Assembly: GCA_038131165.1 (NCBI GenBank) | Contig: JAYPOZ010000003.1 | Coordinates: forward strand, 1-64,000 | DNA length: 64,000 nucleotides | Direction of reading: 5' to 3' | DNA from: UBA6544 sp038131165 | GTDB taxonomy: Bacteria; Pseudomonadota; Alphaproteobacteria; UBA8366 | Part shown: in pieces, positions 1 to 8,058 of the stretch | How positions within the stretch are numbered: position 1 is the first letter of the stretch | How the letters are laid out: the number at the start of each line of letters is the position of its first letter | The notes under the pieces: model-generated | What the model was told of the DNA's origin: nothing | The model's database searches: none | Seen by the model: the letters and a program-made list of their open reading frames with translations, nothing else | Translations under genes and position numbers: made by a program

Positions 1-61
1 ATAACCTCGGGATACACCGCTCGAGTACACGGAGGGGAAAGCCGGTCCCGGCGCGCCGGCC

Positions 62-967
62 CTACTCCGCCTGTACGGCCGGCCAGACCTCTTCCATGAA
101 GCGGGTCATGACCTCGACATTTTCGCCTATGTCGGCGGCGCTGACCCCGACGACGATTTCGTCCAAGCCCGCCGCGCGGTAGGCGCGGATCGTCTCGGCG
201 ATATCGGCCGCCGTGCCGGTGAGCGCGGTGCGGTCCGGGACCGGGGCGCTCGGGTCCTTCCCGGTGAAGCGAAGCGGTGCGGTCAGGGAATAGTGCAGCG
301 CCGCCGGGTCGCGGCCCGCCGCCTCGGTTAGTTCGATGATCCTGGCGAGCCCGTCCGCCACCTGGCGCGGCGATTGCCGCAAGGTGTGCCAGCCGTCACC
401 AAAGCGCGCGACGCGGCGCAGCGCCGCCGGGCTCGAACCGCCGATCAGCAGCGGCGGGTAGGGCGTCTGCAGCGGCTTCGGCGAGAACTTCAAGCCGCTG
501 TAGCGGTAGAATTCGCCCGCGAATTCCGGCGTCTCCTCGGTCCACAGCGCCTGCAACGCGCCCAGAATCTCGTCCATGCGCCGGCCCCGCGTGGTGAAGT
601 CGACGCCGAGGTTCTCGAACTCGTCCCGCGTGGTCGCGACGCCGACGCCGAGGCAGACCCGCCCGCCGGAGAGATGGTCCAGGGTCGCGACCATCTTGCC
701 GAGACGCGCCGGGTCGTGCCACGGCAGCACCAGCACCGAGGTGCCAAGGCGTACCGTTTGCGTGGCGCACGCAATGGCGGTGAGCACCGTCAGGGCATCG
801 TGGTAGGGCCTGTCGCCAAGACGCTCCGCCACGTAGCTCGAATGAAACAGGTGCTCGCGCACCCAGACGCTGGAGAACCCGAGCCGCTCCGCCGTCGCGG
901 CGAGCGCTACCAGGTCGTTCGGGTCCTCGACCCCCTGGTTGTTCGGAATGCCAAAACCGACCTTCAT
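62..967 (-). CDS. LLM-class flavin-dependent oxidoreductase
   Basis: A 301-residue protein of the luciferase-like monooxygenase (TIM-barrel, FMN or F420) superfamily. It opens with MKVGFGIPNN, the first barrel strand typical of the F420-type (TIGR03619-like) branch. It continues with FSSVWVREHLF, then the cofactor-pocket segments RLGTSVLVLPWHDPARL and GGRVCLGVGV, and near residue 170 PPLLIGGSSPAALRRVARFGDGW. Length is normal for the family. It is transcribed away from the CoA-transferase at 1206. The substrate cannot be deduced; the superfamily includes monooxygenases and F420-dependent dehydrogenases. Family assignment is firm, specific function unknown. Confidence 0.88.
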   Translation of the reverse strand: MKVGFGIPNNQGVEDPNDLVALAATAERLGFSSVWVREHLFHSSYVAERLGDRPYHDALTVLTAIACATQTVRLGTSVLVLPWHDPARLGKMVATLDHLSGGRVCLGVGVATTRDEFENLGVDFTTRGRRMDEILGALQALWTEETPEFAGEFYRYSGLKFSPKPLQTPYPPLLIGGSSPAALRRVARFGDGWHTLRQSPRQVADGLARIIELTEAAGRDPAALHYSLTAPLRFTGKDPSAPVPDRTALTGTAADIAETIRAYRAAGLDEIVVGVSAADIGENVEVMTRFMEEVWPAVQAE

Positions 968-1205
968 GATGCTGCCTCTCTCCTGTGACGCGCCCCGGGT
1001 GATCCCGTCAGTGATCCCAAGGCGGTTCTATGGCCAGCCCCGCGGGCGGGGCGCTGTGCCCACACGTTACCGGCTCGCCGGGGCGACGCCAATCCCGCGC
1101 CGCGCCGGCCCCGTGCTTATTTCTTGCCTGCCACCCGCCGCTGCTTAAATCAATCGTATCGCGCGTGCCTGCGCTCGCGCGCATCTGGCCCGGGGGAGAA
1201 ACGCC

Positions 1206-2438
1206 ATGTCCGATTCGCTGACCGATTTCACCTTTCTCGAAGGGGTAAGGATTCTCGACTTCACGCAATTCGAGGCCGGACCCTCCTGCACTGAGGCGCT
1301 GGCCTGGCTCGGCGCCGACGTGGTCAAGGTCGAGAACCCGAACCGGGGCGATCCCGGCCGCCGGCTGAAGCCGAACCATCCGGACGACGATCCCTATTAC
1401 TTCCACATCCTGAACGCCAACAAGCGCTCGATGACGGCCAATCTGAAATCGCCGGAAGGACTTGAGCTGATCCGCGACCTGATCCGGAAAGCCGACGTGA
1501 TGATCGAGAATTTCGCGCCGGGCGCCATCGAACGGCTCGGCCTCTCCTACGACGCGGTGAAGGCGATCAACCCCTCCATCATCTACGCCCAGGTCAAAGG
1601 CTTCGGCGCCGGCAGCCCGTTCGAGAAGAATCTCGCCTTCGACATGATCGCGCAGGCCTGCGGCGGCACCTTCAGCGTCACCGGGGAGGCCGACGGCCCA
1701 CCGATCCGCCCGGGCATCTCGCTCGGCGATACCGGCACCGGCATGGTGCTCGCGATCACCATCCTAGGTGCCCTCTTCAAGCGCCGCGAGACCGGCGAGG
1801 GGCACCTGCTGGAAGTCGCGATGCAGGACGCGATCCTGCACTACATGCGGATTCCGTTCTCCACCATGGGGCTGACCGGCAAGGCGGCGGCGCGCGGCGG
1901 CAGCAAGGTGCCGGGCATCTCCAACGCGCCGATGGGCCTCTACCCCTGCGCGCCGGGCGGGCCAAACGACTACGTCTACATCATGACCAGCCGCGCCAAT
2001 CCGGAACACTGGGACCGCCTGCTGACCCTGATCGAGCGACCGGACCTGATCGGCGACGCCCGCTACCTGACGCCGGCGGACCGGCTGGCGGTGGAGGACG
2101 AGGTCGACGGAATCATTGCCGAATGGACCCGCGGGCGCACCAAGTTCGAAGCCATGGAGGCGATCGGCGAGGCAGGCATTCCGGCGGGCGCGGTGCTGGA
2201 CACGGAGGAGCTTTACCGGGACGAGACTTTCGAGCAGCGCGGCGTGATGCAGACCATGGTCCACCCGGTGCACGCGCCCTTCAAGATGCCGGCCTGGCCG
2301 GTCCGGGTCGACGGCAAGGCGACGCGCCTCAAGGCCTCGCCGATGCTGGGCGAGCACACCGAACAAATCGTCGACGAATGGCTCGGCCTCAACGACAGCG
2401 CGGTCGCGGCTCTGAAGAAGGAAGGCGCCTTCGGTTGA
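1206..2438 (+). CDS. CaiB/BaiF (class III) CoA-transferase
   Basis: A 410-residue cytosolic CoA-transferase of family III, which moves CoA between acyl-CoA donors and carboxylic acids through a covalent aspartyl intermediate. The N-terminus has the family hallmark VRILDFTQFEAGPSCTEALA followed by LGADVVKVENPNRGDPGRR. The probable catalytic Asp lies in SLGDTGTGMVLAI near residue 180, followed by the usual RRETGEGHLLEVAMQDA. The start ATG follows a GGGGGAGA ribosome site. The gene ends 17 bp from the convergent molybdopterin oxidoreductase. The acyl substrate is not predictable (carnitine, formyl, succinyl and bile-acid types share these motifs). Confidence 0.9.
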   Translation: MSDSLTDFTFLEGVRILDFTQFEAGPSCTEALAWLGADVVKVENPNRGDPGRRLKPNHPDDDPYYFHILNANKRSMTANLKSPEGLELIRDLIRKADVMIENFAPGAIERLGLSYDAVKAINPSIIYAQVKGFGAGSPFEKNLAFDMIAQACGGTFSVTGEADGPPIRPGISLGDTGTGMVLAITILGALFKRRETGEGHLLEVAMQDAILHYMRIPFSTMGLTGKAAARGGSKVPGISNAPMGLYPCAPGGPNDYVYIMTSRANPEHWDRLLTLIERPDLIGDARYLTPADRLAVEDEVDGIIAEWTRGRTKFEAMEAIGEAGIPAGAVLDTEELYRDETFEQRGVMQTMVHPVHAPFKMPAWPVRVDGKATRLKASPMLGEHTEQIVDEWLGLNDSAVAALKKEGAFG

Positions 2439-2455
2439 CGCCCCGCGCCCGCACC

Positions 2456-4531
2456 CTACTCCGCTGCCGCCCACAACGGCTCCGCCCGTAGCCAGATCGC
2501 CGTGTCGTGGAACGCAGAGCCGCCCGCCGGCGGCACCGGAGCGGCGTCGATCAGCAGGTTAATGCCGACGCCCCGGTCGAAATTGTCGTCCGGCCACACC
2601 CCTTCGGCGATCACGACGCCGGGTTTGGCGGTCTCGGAAATCTCGGCCCGCATCCGGATGTCGCCCTTGGCGTTGCCGAGCCGCACCCAGTCCCCGTCCG
2701 CAACCCCATAGAGCGCCGCGTCCACCGGATGGATGCGCGCGGTCGGATGGCCTTCGCGCTTTTGCGAGCCCGGCGTCTCGGTGAAGGAGGAGTTGAGATA
2801 GGTGCGCGACGGCGGCGTCACGAGGCGCAGCGGGCGCGCCGCGTCGACCGTATCGATGGTCGCCCAATGGTCCGGCAGCGCCGGCATGCCCGCGTGATGC
2901 GGGCCGAGCGCCGCCCAGTCCGGCTTGAAACGGAAGCGCCCGTCCGGATGGCCGAACCCGTTCAGGAAATGCGCGTCCTCGAAACGCGGCGCGCAATCGA
3001 TCCAGCCGCGCGCCGCCACGTCGGCGAGGGCGCCCTTGCCGGACGCCTGCAAGGTCGCGTCAATCAGGTCGGGGGCCGACATGCGATAGCTTGCATGGGT
3101 GCCGCCAAGGCGGCACGCCAGCGCGTTCACTACATCGAGGTTACTGCGGCACTCGCCATGCGGCTCCAGCACGCGTGGGCCGTAGGTCAGCGCCGTATGG
3201 CCCCAGCCCTTATAAATGTCGTCGTGCTCCAGGAACATCGTCGCCGGCAGCAATATGTCGGCATAGCGCGCGGTCGCGGTCATGAAATGCTCGTGCACGC
3301 AGACGAAAAGATCGTCCCGCGAGAGCCCGGCGCGCACCGCCGCCGTATCCGCGGCCACCAGCGCGGTGTTGGAATTCTGGATCAGCATCGCCTTGACCGG
3401 CGGGCCGCCCCGCAGGGCGTCCGCGTTGCCGCCGAGGATCGCGCCGATGCGCGATTGGTCAAGGATGCGGGTAACGTCCGCCGCCTTGTCCGCCGCATGT
3501 GCCAGGGTCGTATCGAGTCCCCAGATGTCGAAACTGGCGAAGAACGCGCCGCCACCTTTTTGACGCCAGGCGCCGGAGACCGCCGGCAGGCAGCTGGCCG
3601 CGTGCATGTTGACGGCGCCGTTGTGACTGCGGGTGAATCCCACGCCGAAGCGGAGGTAGCTCTTGGGGGTCGATCCGTAGAGCCGGGCAAAATCCACGAT
3701 CTCCGCCGGGTCGAGCCCGGTGATCTCCGCCGCCCATTCCGGAGTCCGGCGCGTCAGGTGTGCCCGCACATCGGCGTCGAAATCGGTGAATGCGGCGAGA
3801 TAGTCCTCGTCCGCCAGACCGTCCGCCAGCATTACCTGCATCATCGCGCAGGCCAGCGCCGCATCAGTGCCGGGCCGCAGCACCAGCCCGAGATCGGCGG
3901 CGGCCATGGTCGACGTGCGGTAGACGTCGACGACGACCAGCTTCGCGCCGCGCGTCTTGCGCGCCTTCTGGATGTGGCCCATCAGGTTGACATGGGTGTG
4001 AACCGGATTGCCACCCCACACGACGATCAGGTCCGCCGCCTCGATTTCCATCGGGTCGACACCGTGCTGCGCGCCGACACCGGCCTGCCAACCGGCGACC
4101 GCCGGGGCGACACAGATCGTTGGGTTGAGGCCGGAGTAACCAAAGGTGCGGCTGAGCCGGTCGATCCCGTAGCGCTGTAGGACGCCGAGGGTGCCGCCCG
4201 AGTGAAACGGCCAGACGGATTCCGGGCCGTGGGTTTCGCCCGCCGCGTGAAAGGCCGCCGCCACGGTGTCGAGCGCCTCGTCCCAGCCGATCCGCTCGAA
4301 CTGGCCTTCTCCTTTCGCGCCGACGCGGCGCAGCGGATGGGTCAGGCGATCCGGGTGATGCACCCGCTCCGCATAGCGCCCGACTTTCTCGCAGACCACG
4401 CCGGCCGTGAACGGCAGGTCGGAGGCACCGCGGATGCGCCCGATCGCGGTCGGCGACAGACGCTCGACCTCGAGCGCGCAGGCGCTCGGGCAATCATGGG
4501 GGCAGGCGGATTTCACGATCTCCACGGTCAT
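2456..4531 (-). CDS. molybdopterin-dependent oxidoreductase (BisC/DMSO reductase family)
   Basis: A 691-residue catalytic subunit of the DMSO-reductase/formate dehydrogenase superfamily binding bis-MGD. The N-terminal Fe4S4 domain shows ACPHDCPSACALEVE plus a fourth Cys in GVVCEKVGRYAERV, spaced as for a [4Fe-4S] ligand set. Next come the FERIGWDEALD segment, the cofactor segment ADLIVVWGGNPVHTHVN, and a C-terminal molydopterin-dinucleotide-binding domain beginning near LRLVTPPSRTYLNSS. I start the gene at the Met before TVEIVKSACPHDC; the frame stays open 96 bp further but the extra residues look non-homologous. No Tat signal is visible, so it is probably cytoplasmic. No partner Fe-S or membrane subunit lies nearby. 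The substrate is unknown. Confidence 0.88.
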   Translation of the reverse strand: MTVEIVKSACPHDCPSACALEVERLSPTAIGRIRGASDLPFTAGVVCEKVGRYAERVHHPDRLTHPLRRVGAKGEGQFERIGWDEALDTVAAAFHAAGETHGPESVWPFHSGGTLGVLQRYGIDRLSRTFGYSGLNPTICVAPAVAGWQAGVGAQHGVDPMEIEAADLIVVWGGNPVHTHVNLMGHIQKARKTRGAKLVVVDVYRTSTMAAADLGLVLRPGTDAALACAMMQVMLADGLADEDYLAAFTDFDADVRAHLTRRTPEWAAEITGLDPAEIVDFARLYGSTPKSYLRFGVGFTRSHNGAVNMHAASCLPAVSGAWRQKGGGAFFASFDIWGLDTTLAHAADKAADVTRILDQSRIGAILGGNADALRGGPPVKAMLIQNSNTALVAADTAAVRAGLSRDDLFVCVHEHFMTATARYADILLPATMFLEHDDIYKGWGHTALTYGPRVLEPHGECRSNLDVVNALACRLGGTHASYRMSAPDLIDATLQASGKGALADVAARGWIDCAPRFEDAHFLNGFGHPDGRFRFKPDWAALGPHHAGMPALPDHWATIDTVDAARPLRLVTPPSRTYLNSSFTETPGSQKREGHPTARIHPVDAALYGVADGDWVRLGNAKGDIRMRAEISETAKPGVVIAEGVWPDDNFDRGVGINLLIDAAPVPPAGGSAFHDTAIWLRAEPLWAAAE

Positions 4532-4707
4532 GGCGGCATCCTTCGTCAGCGCGTCTCGGCACAATATCCGCCCATAGTATAATCGGTCGGCGCGCGGCGG
4601 ACACGCCATTTGCCCCGCCGGCGGCACAGTGCCCGCCGCTCTCTCGGACGGCGTTATTTAATTGTATAATGCGGCACGCCTACACTATAAGACGAGGGGA
4701 ATGCCCG
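4532..4707. promoter_or_regulatory. divergent intergenic region with two TATAAT boxes
   Basis: This 176-bp gap separates two divergent genes. It contains two perfect TATAAT hexamers on the + strand, at 4578-4583 (TAGTATAATCGG) and 4665-4670 (TTGTATAATGCGG), in an otherwise GC-rich setting. The second lies 38 bp before the nuclease start. No strong -35 box accompanies either. The nuclease ribosome site GACGAGGGGA is at 4691-4700. Confidence 0.35.
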
Positions 4708-5967
4708 ATGCCCGGATACGATCCGAATTTCCTCGCGGTGCCCGTGCCGCTGCCCGACTTCTCGCCGGCCCTGGCCGGCGACGTCCTGCGCAAACCCGAC
4801 CTCCGCGATGGGGTCTATGCAGATTACGTCAATTACACGGTCGCGATGCACCGCGGCTTCCGAACACCGCTCTTCGCGGCGCTCAACATCAATCAAAAGC
4901 TTCACAAGACCACGGAGACGTCTGGCTATTGGCGGACGGACTCGCGTGTCGGCGAAGAGAACCAACTCGGCCGGGGCTACTATGACGGCACCGACAATCC
5001 CTGGGACAAGGGGCATCTCGCCCGCCGGGAGACCGCCGCCTGGGGTGAAACGTTGAAGCTCGCCGAACGCGCCGACAAGGAGACCTACTACTATTCGAAC
5101 GCGTCGCTGCAGCATGCGAACCTGAACCGCGACGAATGGCTCGGGGTCGAAGATTGGGTCCTGGACCTCGCGCTCGACAGGGACGACAAGATCAGCAGCT
5201 TCTCCGGCCCGGTCTTCGGCGCGCACATGCGGACCATTCGGCCGGACGGCCAGCCCGTCGCCTTTGTCCCCTCGGCCTTCTACAAGGTCGTCTACTTCAT
5301 GAACCGGCAAGATGAACTCGAGGTGCGGGCCTTCCTCGTGCCCCAGGACGAGGAAGCCATGCGCGACCGGCGCGGGCGGCGCACCTATAACTACCAGACC
5401 TACCAGGTGACTGTCGCCGAGATCGAGGAGAAGACGGGGCTCGACTTCCCGGAGGTGCTGGCGGAACGCAACCCGCTGTTCTTCAATCCGAGCGATACGG
5501 CGGCGGCGCTCAACGTCACCAGCTTTCCCGAGCGTCGCGAGGTCAACAGTCGCATCGATATCGTTCGCGACAACGCGAATCCGCGGGCCCTCGATTTCGC
5601 CGATGACGAGGTCGACGTCTTCATCGCCGCCGCCATGATCAATCCGAGAGGCGACGAGCGGGCGGGAGAATGGGTCTCGATCATCAACCTCGGCGCGGCG
5701 CCGGGGAACCTCGACGGCTGGACGCTGCGCGACGGCGAAGGGCGGCGCAAAGAGCTGAGCGGTACCCTCGATATCGGCGAAGCCATCCGCATCGGCGATC
5801 TGGGCGCGGTTCGCTTCGCCAATAACCGAGACGGATTCGTCCAGCTGGTCGACAACCGAGACCGGCAGATCGACCGCGTGCCCTATACCAAGGCCCAGGC
5901 GCAGCGCGAGGGCAAGCCGATCGTCTTCGCCTACCGCGACCTCGATTACGACGCGGCTGGCAGCTAG
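4708..5967 (+). CDS. DNA/RNA non-specific endonuclease fused to a lamin-tail domain
   Basis: A 419-residue protein with two modules. Residues about 35-250 form a beta-beta-alpha-metal nuclease (NUC/EndA type): DKGHLARRE carries the catalytic His (about residue 103), and YYYSNASLQHANLNRDEW supplies the Asn/Gln metal-site helix. Residues about 300-405 resemble a lamin-tail domain: EWVSIINLGAAPGNLDGW, then a DIGEAIRIGDLGAV strand pair and a C-terminal GFVQLVDNRDRQID. The ATG at 4708 was chosen because AGGGGA lies 7 bp upstream; an in-frame ATG at 4669 overlaps the -10-like box. No signal peptide or membrane segment is visible, odd for a nuclease family that is usually secreted. No immunity-type partner is adjacent. 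Confidence 0.85.
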   Translation: MPGYDPNFLAVPVPLPDFSPALAGDVLRKPDLRDGVYADYVNYTVAMHRGFRTPLFAALNINQKLHKTTETSGYWRTDSRVGEENQLGRGYYDGTDNPWDKGHLARRETAAWGETLKLAERADKETYYYSNASLQHANLNRDEWLGVEDWVLDLALDRDDKISSFSGPVFGAHMRTIRPDGQPVAFVPSAFYKVVYFMNRQDELEVRAFLVPQDEEAMRDRRGRRTYNYQTYQVTVAEIEEKTGLDFPEVLAERNPLFFNPSDTAAALNVTSFPERREVNSRIDIVRDNANPRALDFADDEVDVFIAAAMINPRGDERAGEWVSIINLGAAPGNLDGWTLRDGEGRRKELSGTLDIGEAIRIGDLGAVRFANNRDGFVQLVDNRDRQIDRVPYTKAQAQREGKPIVFAYRDLDYDAAGS

Positions 5968-6080
5968 GGTTCGCCAGTCGCGCGGCAGCGCGGAATCCGC
6001 ATGCACGGACTGGCAACGCCAGAACACGTCCTATATTCAAAGGCGCTGCATATTCGCGCGCATTTCGAAAGGGTCTCGCC

Positions 6081-7280
6081 ATGGATTTCGCCCCCCGCAT
6101 GAGCCGGTTCAAACCGTCGCCAAGTCAGATCGCCTCGGCACGGGTCCGCGACCTCGTCGCCGAAGGCCAGGACATCGTCAAGCTGACAGCGGGCGAGCCC
6201 GACTTCCCCACGCCCGACCACGCCAAAGCGGCGGCGATCGCCTGCATGGACGCCAATGAGATCCGCTATACGCCGATCAACGGCCTGCTGGAAATGCGCA
6301 AGGCGGCGCAGCTCAAGTTTAAGCGCGACAACAATCTCGACTACGGGCTCGACCAGATCGCGGTCGGCTCTGGCACCAAGCAGATCCTGTTCAACTGCCT
6401 GATGGCGACCGTCAGCCAGGGCGACGAGACGATCATCCCGGCGCCCTACTGGGCGTCCTACCCGGACATGGTGCTGCTCGCGGGCGGCACGCCGGTGATC
6501 GTCGACTGCGGCCAGAACAACCTCTTCAAGATGCGGCCGGAGCAGCTCGAGGAAGCGATCACGCCGAACACCAAATGGCTGGTCTTCAGCTCGCCGAGCA
6601 ACCCGACCGGCGCCACCTATTCGCGGGAAGAGCTGGCCGCGCTCGCCGAGGTGCTGCTGCGCCATCCGCATGTCCACGTGCTCACCGACGACGTCTACGA
6701 GCATCTGATCTACGACGGCCGCACCTTCCACACGCTGGCCGAGGTCGAGCCCGCGCTCTACGACCGCACCGTCACCTGCAACGGCGTTTCCAAGGCCTAT
6801 TCGATGACCGGCTGGCGGCTCGGCTTCGCGGGCGGCCCGAAGGACATCATCGCCAACATGGCGAAGATGCAGTCGCAGAGCACATCGGGCGTCTCGGCGG
6901 TGAGCCAGGCGGCGGCGGTCGCGGCGCTGGAAGGTCCGCAGGAATACGTCAAGGAGCGCACCGCCAATCTGCAATACCGCCGCGACATTCTGTTCGAAAA
7001 GCTGAACAAGGCGAAGGGCCTGCAATGCGATCTCCCGGAAGGGGCGATGTACATCTTCTGCTCCTGCGCCGGGACCATTGGCAAGACAGCCCCGAACGGC
7101 AAGGTCATCGAGAACGACGAGGACTTCACCATGTACCTGCTGGAGTCGGTCGGCGTCGCGGTGGTGCAGGGGAGCGCCTACGGTCTCTCGCCGTATTTCC
7201 GCGCCAGCTTCGTCGCCCCCGAGGCCGACCTGGTGCGCGGCGGCGACAAGATCCAAGAAGCCTGCGCCGCGTTGAGCTAG
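6081..7280 (+). CDS. PLP-dependent aspartate/aromatic-type aminotransferase (class I)
   Basis: A 399-residue fold-type I aminotransferase close to alphaproteobacterial AatA/AspC enzymes, which interconvert aspartate and oxaloacetate (often also prephenate or aromatic keto acids) with PLP. Visible motifs are LTAGEPDFPTPDH at the N-terminus, SSPSNPTGATYS, LTDDVYEHLIYDG, and the Schiff-base lysine K238 in VSKAYSMTGWRLGF. The conserved carboxylate-binding Arg is in SPYFRASFVAP near the C-terminus. Length is typical. A GAAAGGG ribosome site precedes the ATG. It stands alone between divergent and convergent neighbours, so no operon partner clarifies its in vivo substrate. Confidence 0.92.
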   Translation: MDFAPRMSRFKPSPSQIASARVRDLVAEGQDIVKLTAGEPDFPTPDHAKAAAIACMDANEIRYTPINGLLEMRKAAQLKFKRDNNLDYGLDQIAVGSGTKQILFNCLMATVSQGDETIIPAPYWASYPDMVLLAGGTPVIVDCGQNNLFKMRPEQLEEAITPNTKWLVFSSPSNPTGATYSREELAALAEVLLRHPHVHVLTDDVYEHLIYDGRTFHTLAEVEPALYDRTVTCNGVSKAYSMTGWRLGFAGGPKDIIANMAKMQSQSTSGVSAVSQAAAVAALEGPQEYVKERTANLQYRRDILFEKLNKAKGLQCDLPEGAMYIFCSCAGTIGKTAPNGKVIENDEDFTMYLLESVGVAVVQGSAYGLSPYFRASFVAPEADLVRGGDKIQEACAALS

Positions 7281-7306
7281 CAGCGCGCGCGGCTTTTTGC
7301 GGCCGC

Positions 7307-7332
7307 CTCCTTCGACAGGCTCACCAGGACGG
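7307..7332. repeat. REP-like intergenic element, copy 1
   Basis: The segment CTCCTTCGACAGGCTCACC plus a following AGGACGG lies between the convergent aminotransferase and pyrE genes. It resembles, in the same register, the complement of the element at 10313-10342. Short CCTTCGACAGGCTCAGGA-type repeats are a common class of intergenic element in alphaproteobacteria. Only two copies occur here, so the call rests on resemblance. Confidence 0.4.
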
Positions 7333-7398
7333 GATTGTTTGGGATCTGTTTTTTCGGTCCGTCGTGCCGTACCTGTCGACGGGCAACGGGTCTCCGGC

Positions 7399-8058
7399 TC
7401 AAGCCGGTGGTGCCGCGATGCCGCCGTGCCGACGCGACCAGAGCGCCGGGTCCGCAATGAACCGCTCGATCTCCGCCAGCTCCGGCGCGCCCAGCATGGC
7501 CTCCTGCCGCGCGCAGTCGACGATGTCGCTCAGCCGCGCCAGCGACATCAGCGAAGGACCGGTGGGGAAGACACCGAAATCCACCAGCACGAACGTGTCG
7601 ACCACTTCGGCTTCGGCGCGCTGCAGCGCCTTGCGGAAAACCACTTCGCTGGCCCCGTCGGTTGCCAGATCGTCGACCAGCAGGACCCGCGCGCCCGGAT
7701 CGAAGTCGCCCTCGACCTGGGCCAGACGTCCGAAGCCCTTGCTCTGCCGGCAGACCAGGACCAGGGGCTTCGAGAGCCGGTCGGCGATCAGGGTCGCGAA
7801 GGGAACGCCGGTCAGCTCGCACCCTGCGACCGCGTCAAGCCCGGTCGCATCGAAATCGGCGGCGAGCCGCGCCAGCGACATCTCGACCAGCAGGCCGCGC
7901 GCCTCGGGCGTCGAAATCAGCTTCTTGCAATCGATATAGACCGGGCTCGCCCAGCCCGAGGAGAAGAAGAACGGATCGCCCTGGGTGCGGGTATAGAGGG
8001 ACCGGCCCTCGACGATGATACGGGCAGTCTCCTCGGCCCACAGGCTCTCGTCGCTCAT
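7399..8058 (-). CDS. pyrE: orotate phosphoribosyltransferase
   Basis: A 219-residue type I phosphoribosyltransferase making OMP from orotate and PRPP, the fifth step of pyrimidine synthesis. The PRPP-binding loop reads RVLLVDDLATDGAS (about residue 120). The N-terminal FFFSSGWASPVYIDCKKL gives the orotate-binding segment and catalytic-loop Lys, and GLDAVAGCELTGVPFATLIA the adjacent strand. The start ATG overlaps the stop of the upstream M20 hydrolase in an ATGA, so the two are translationally coupled. The pairing with a carbamoylase-type hydrolase suggests a pyrimidine or hydantoin nitrogen theme, but that is inference. The C-terminal tail is longer than in E. coli PyrE. Confidence 0.92.
   Translation of the reverse strand: MSDESLWAEETARIIVEGRSLYTRTQGDPFFFSSGWASPVYIDCKKLISTPEARGLLVEMSLARLAADFDATGLDAVAGCELTGVPFATLIADRLSKPLVLVCRQSKGFGRLAQVEGDFDPGARVLLVDDLATDGASEVVFRKALQRAEAEVVDTFVLVDFGVFPTGPSLMSLARLSDIVDCARQEAMLGAPELAEIERFIADPALWSRRHGGIAAPPA

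Noticed and set aside
1037..1052. GC-rich palindrome GCCCCGCGGGCGGGGC in the first divergent gap
   Set aside because: A simple GC palindrome with a 2-base loop and no T-run; expected by chance in such GC-rich DNA.
2507..4180. A long open frame on the + strand inside the molybdopterin oxidoreductase gene
   Set aside because: It is the complement of a GC-rich coding sequence; its Arg/His-rich composition is unlike a protein and it resembles no family.
5964..7457. A long - strand open frame over the aminotransferase
   Set aside because: The + strand encodes a complete PLP enzyme with intact motifs; the reverse frame has no recognisable domain.
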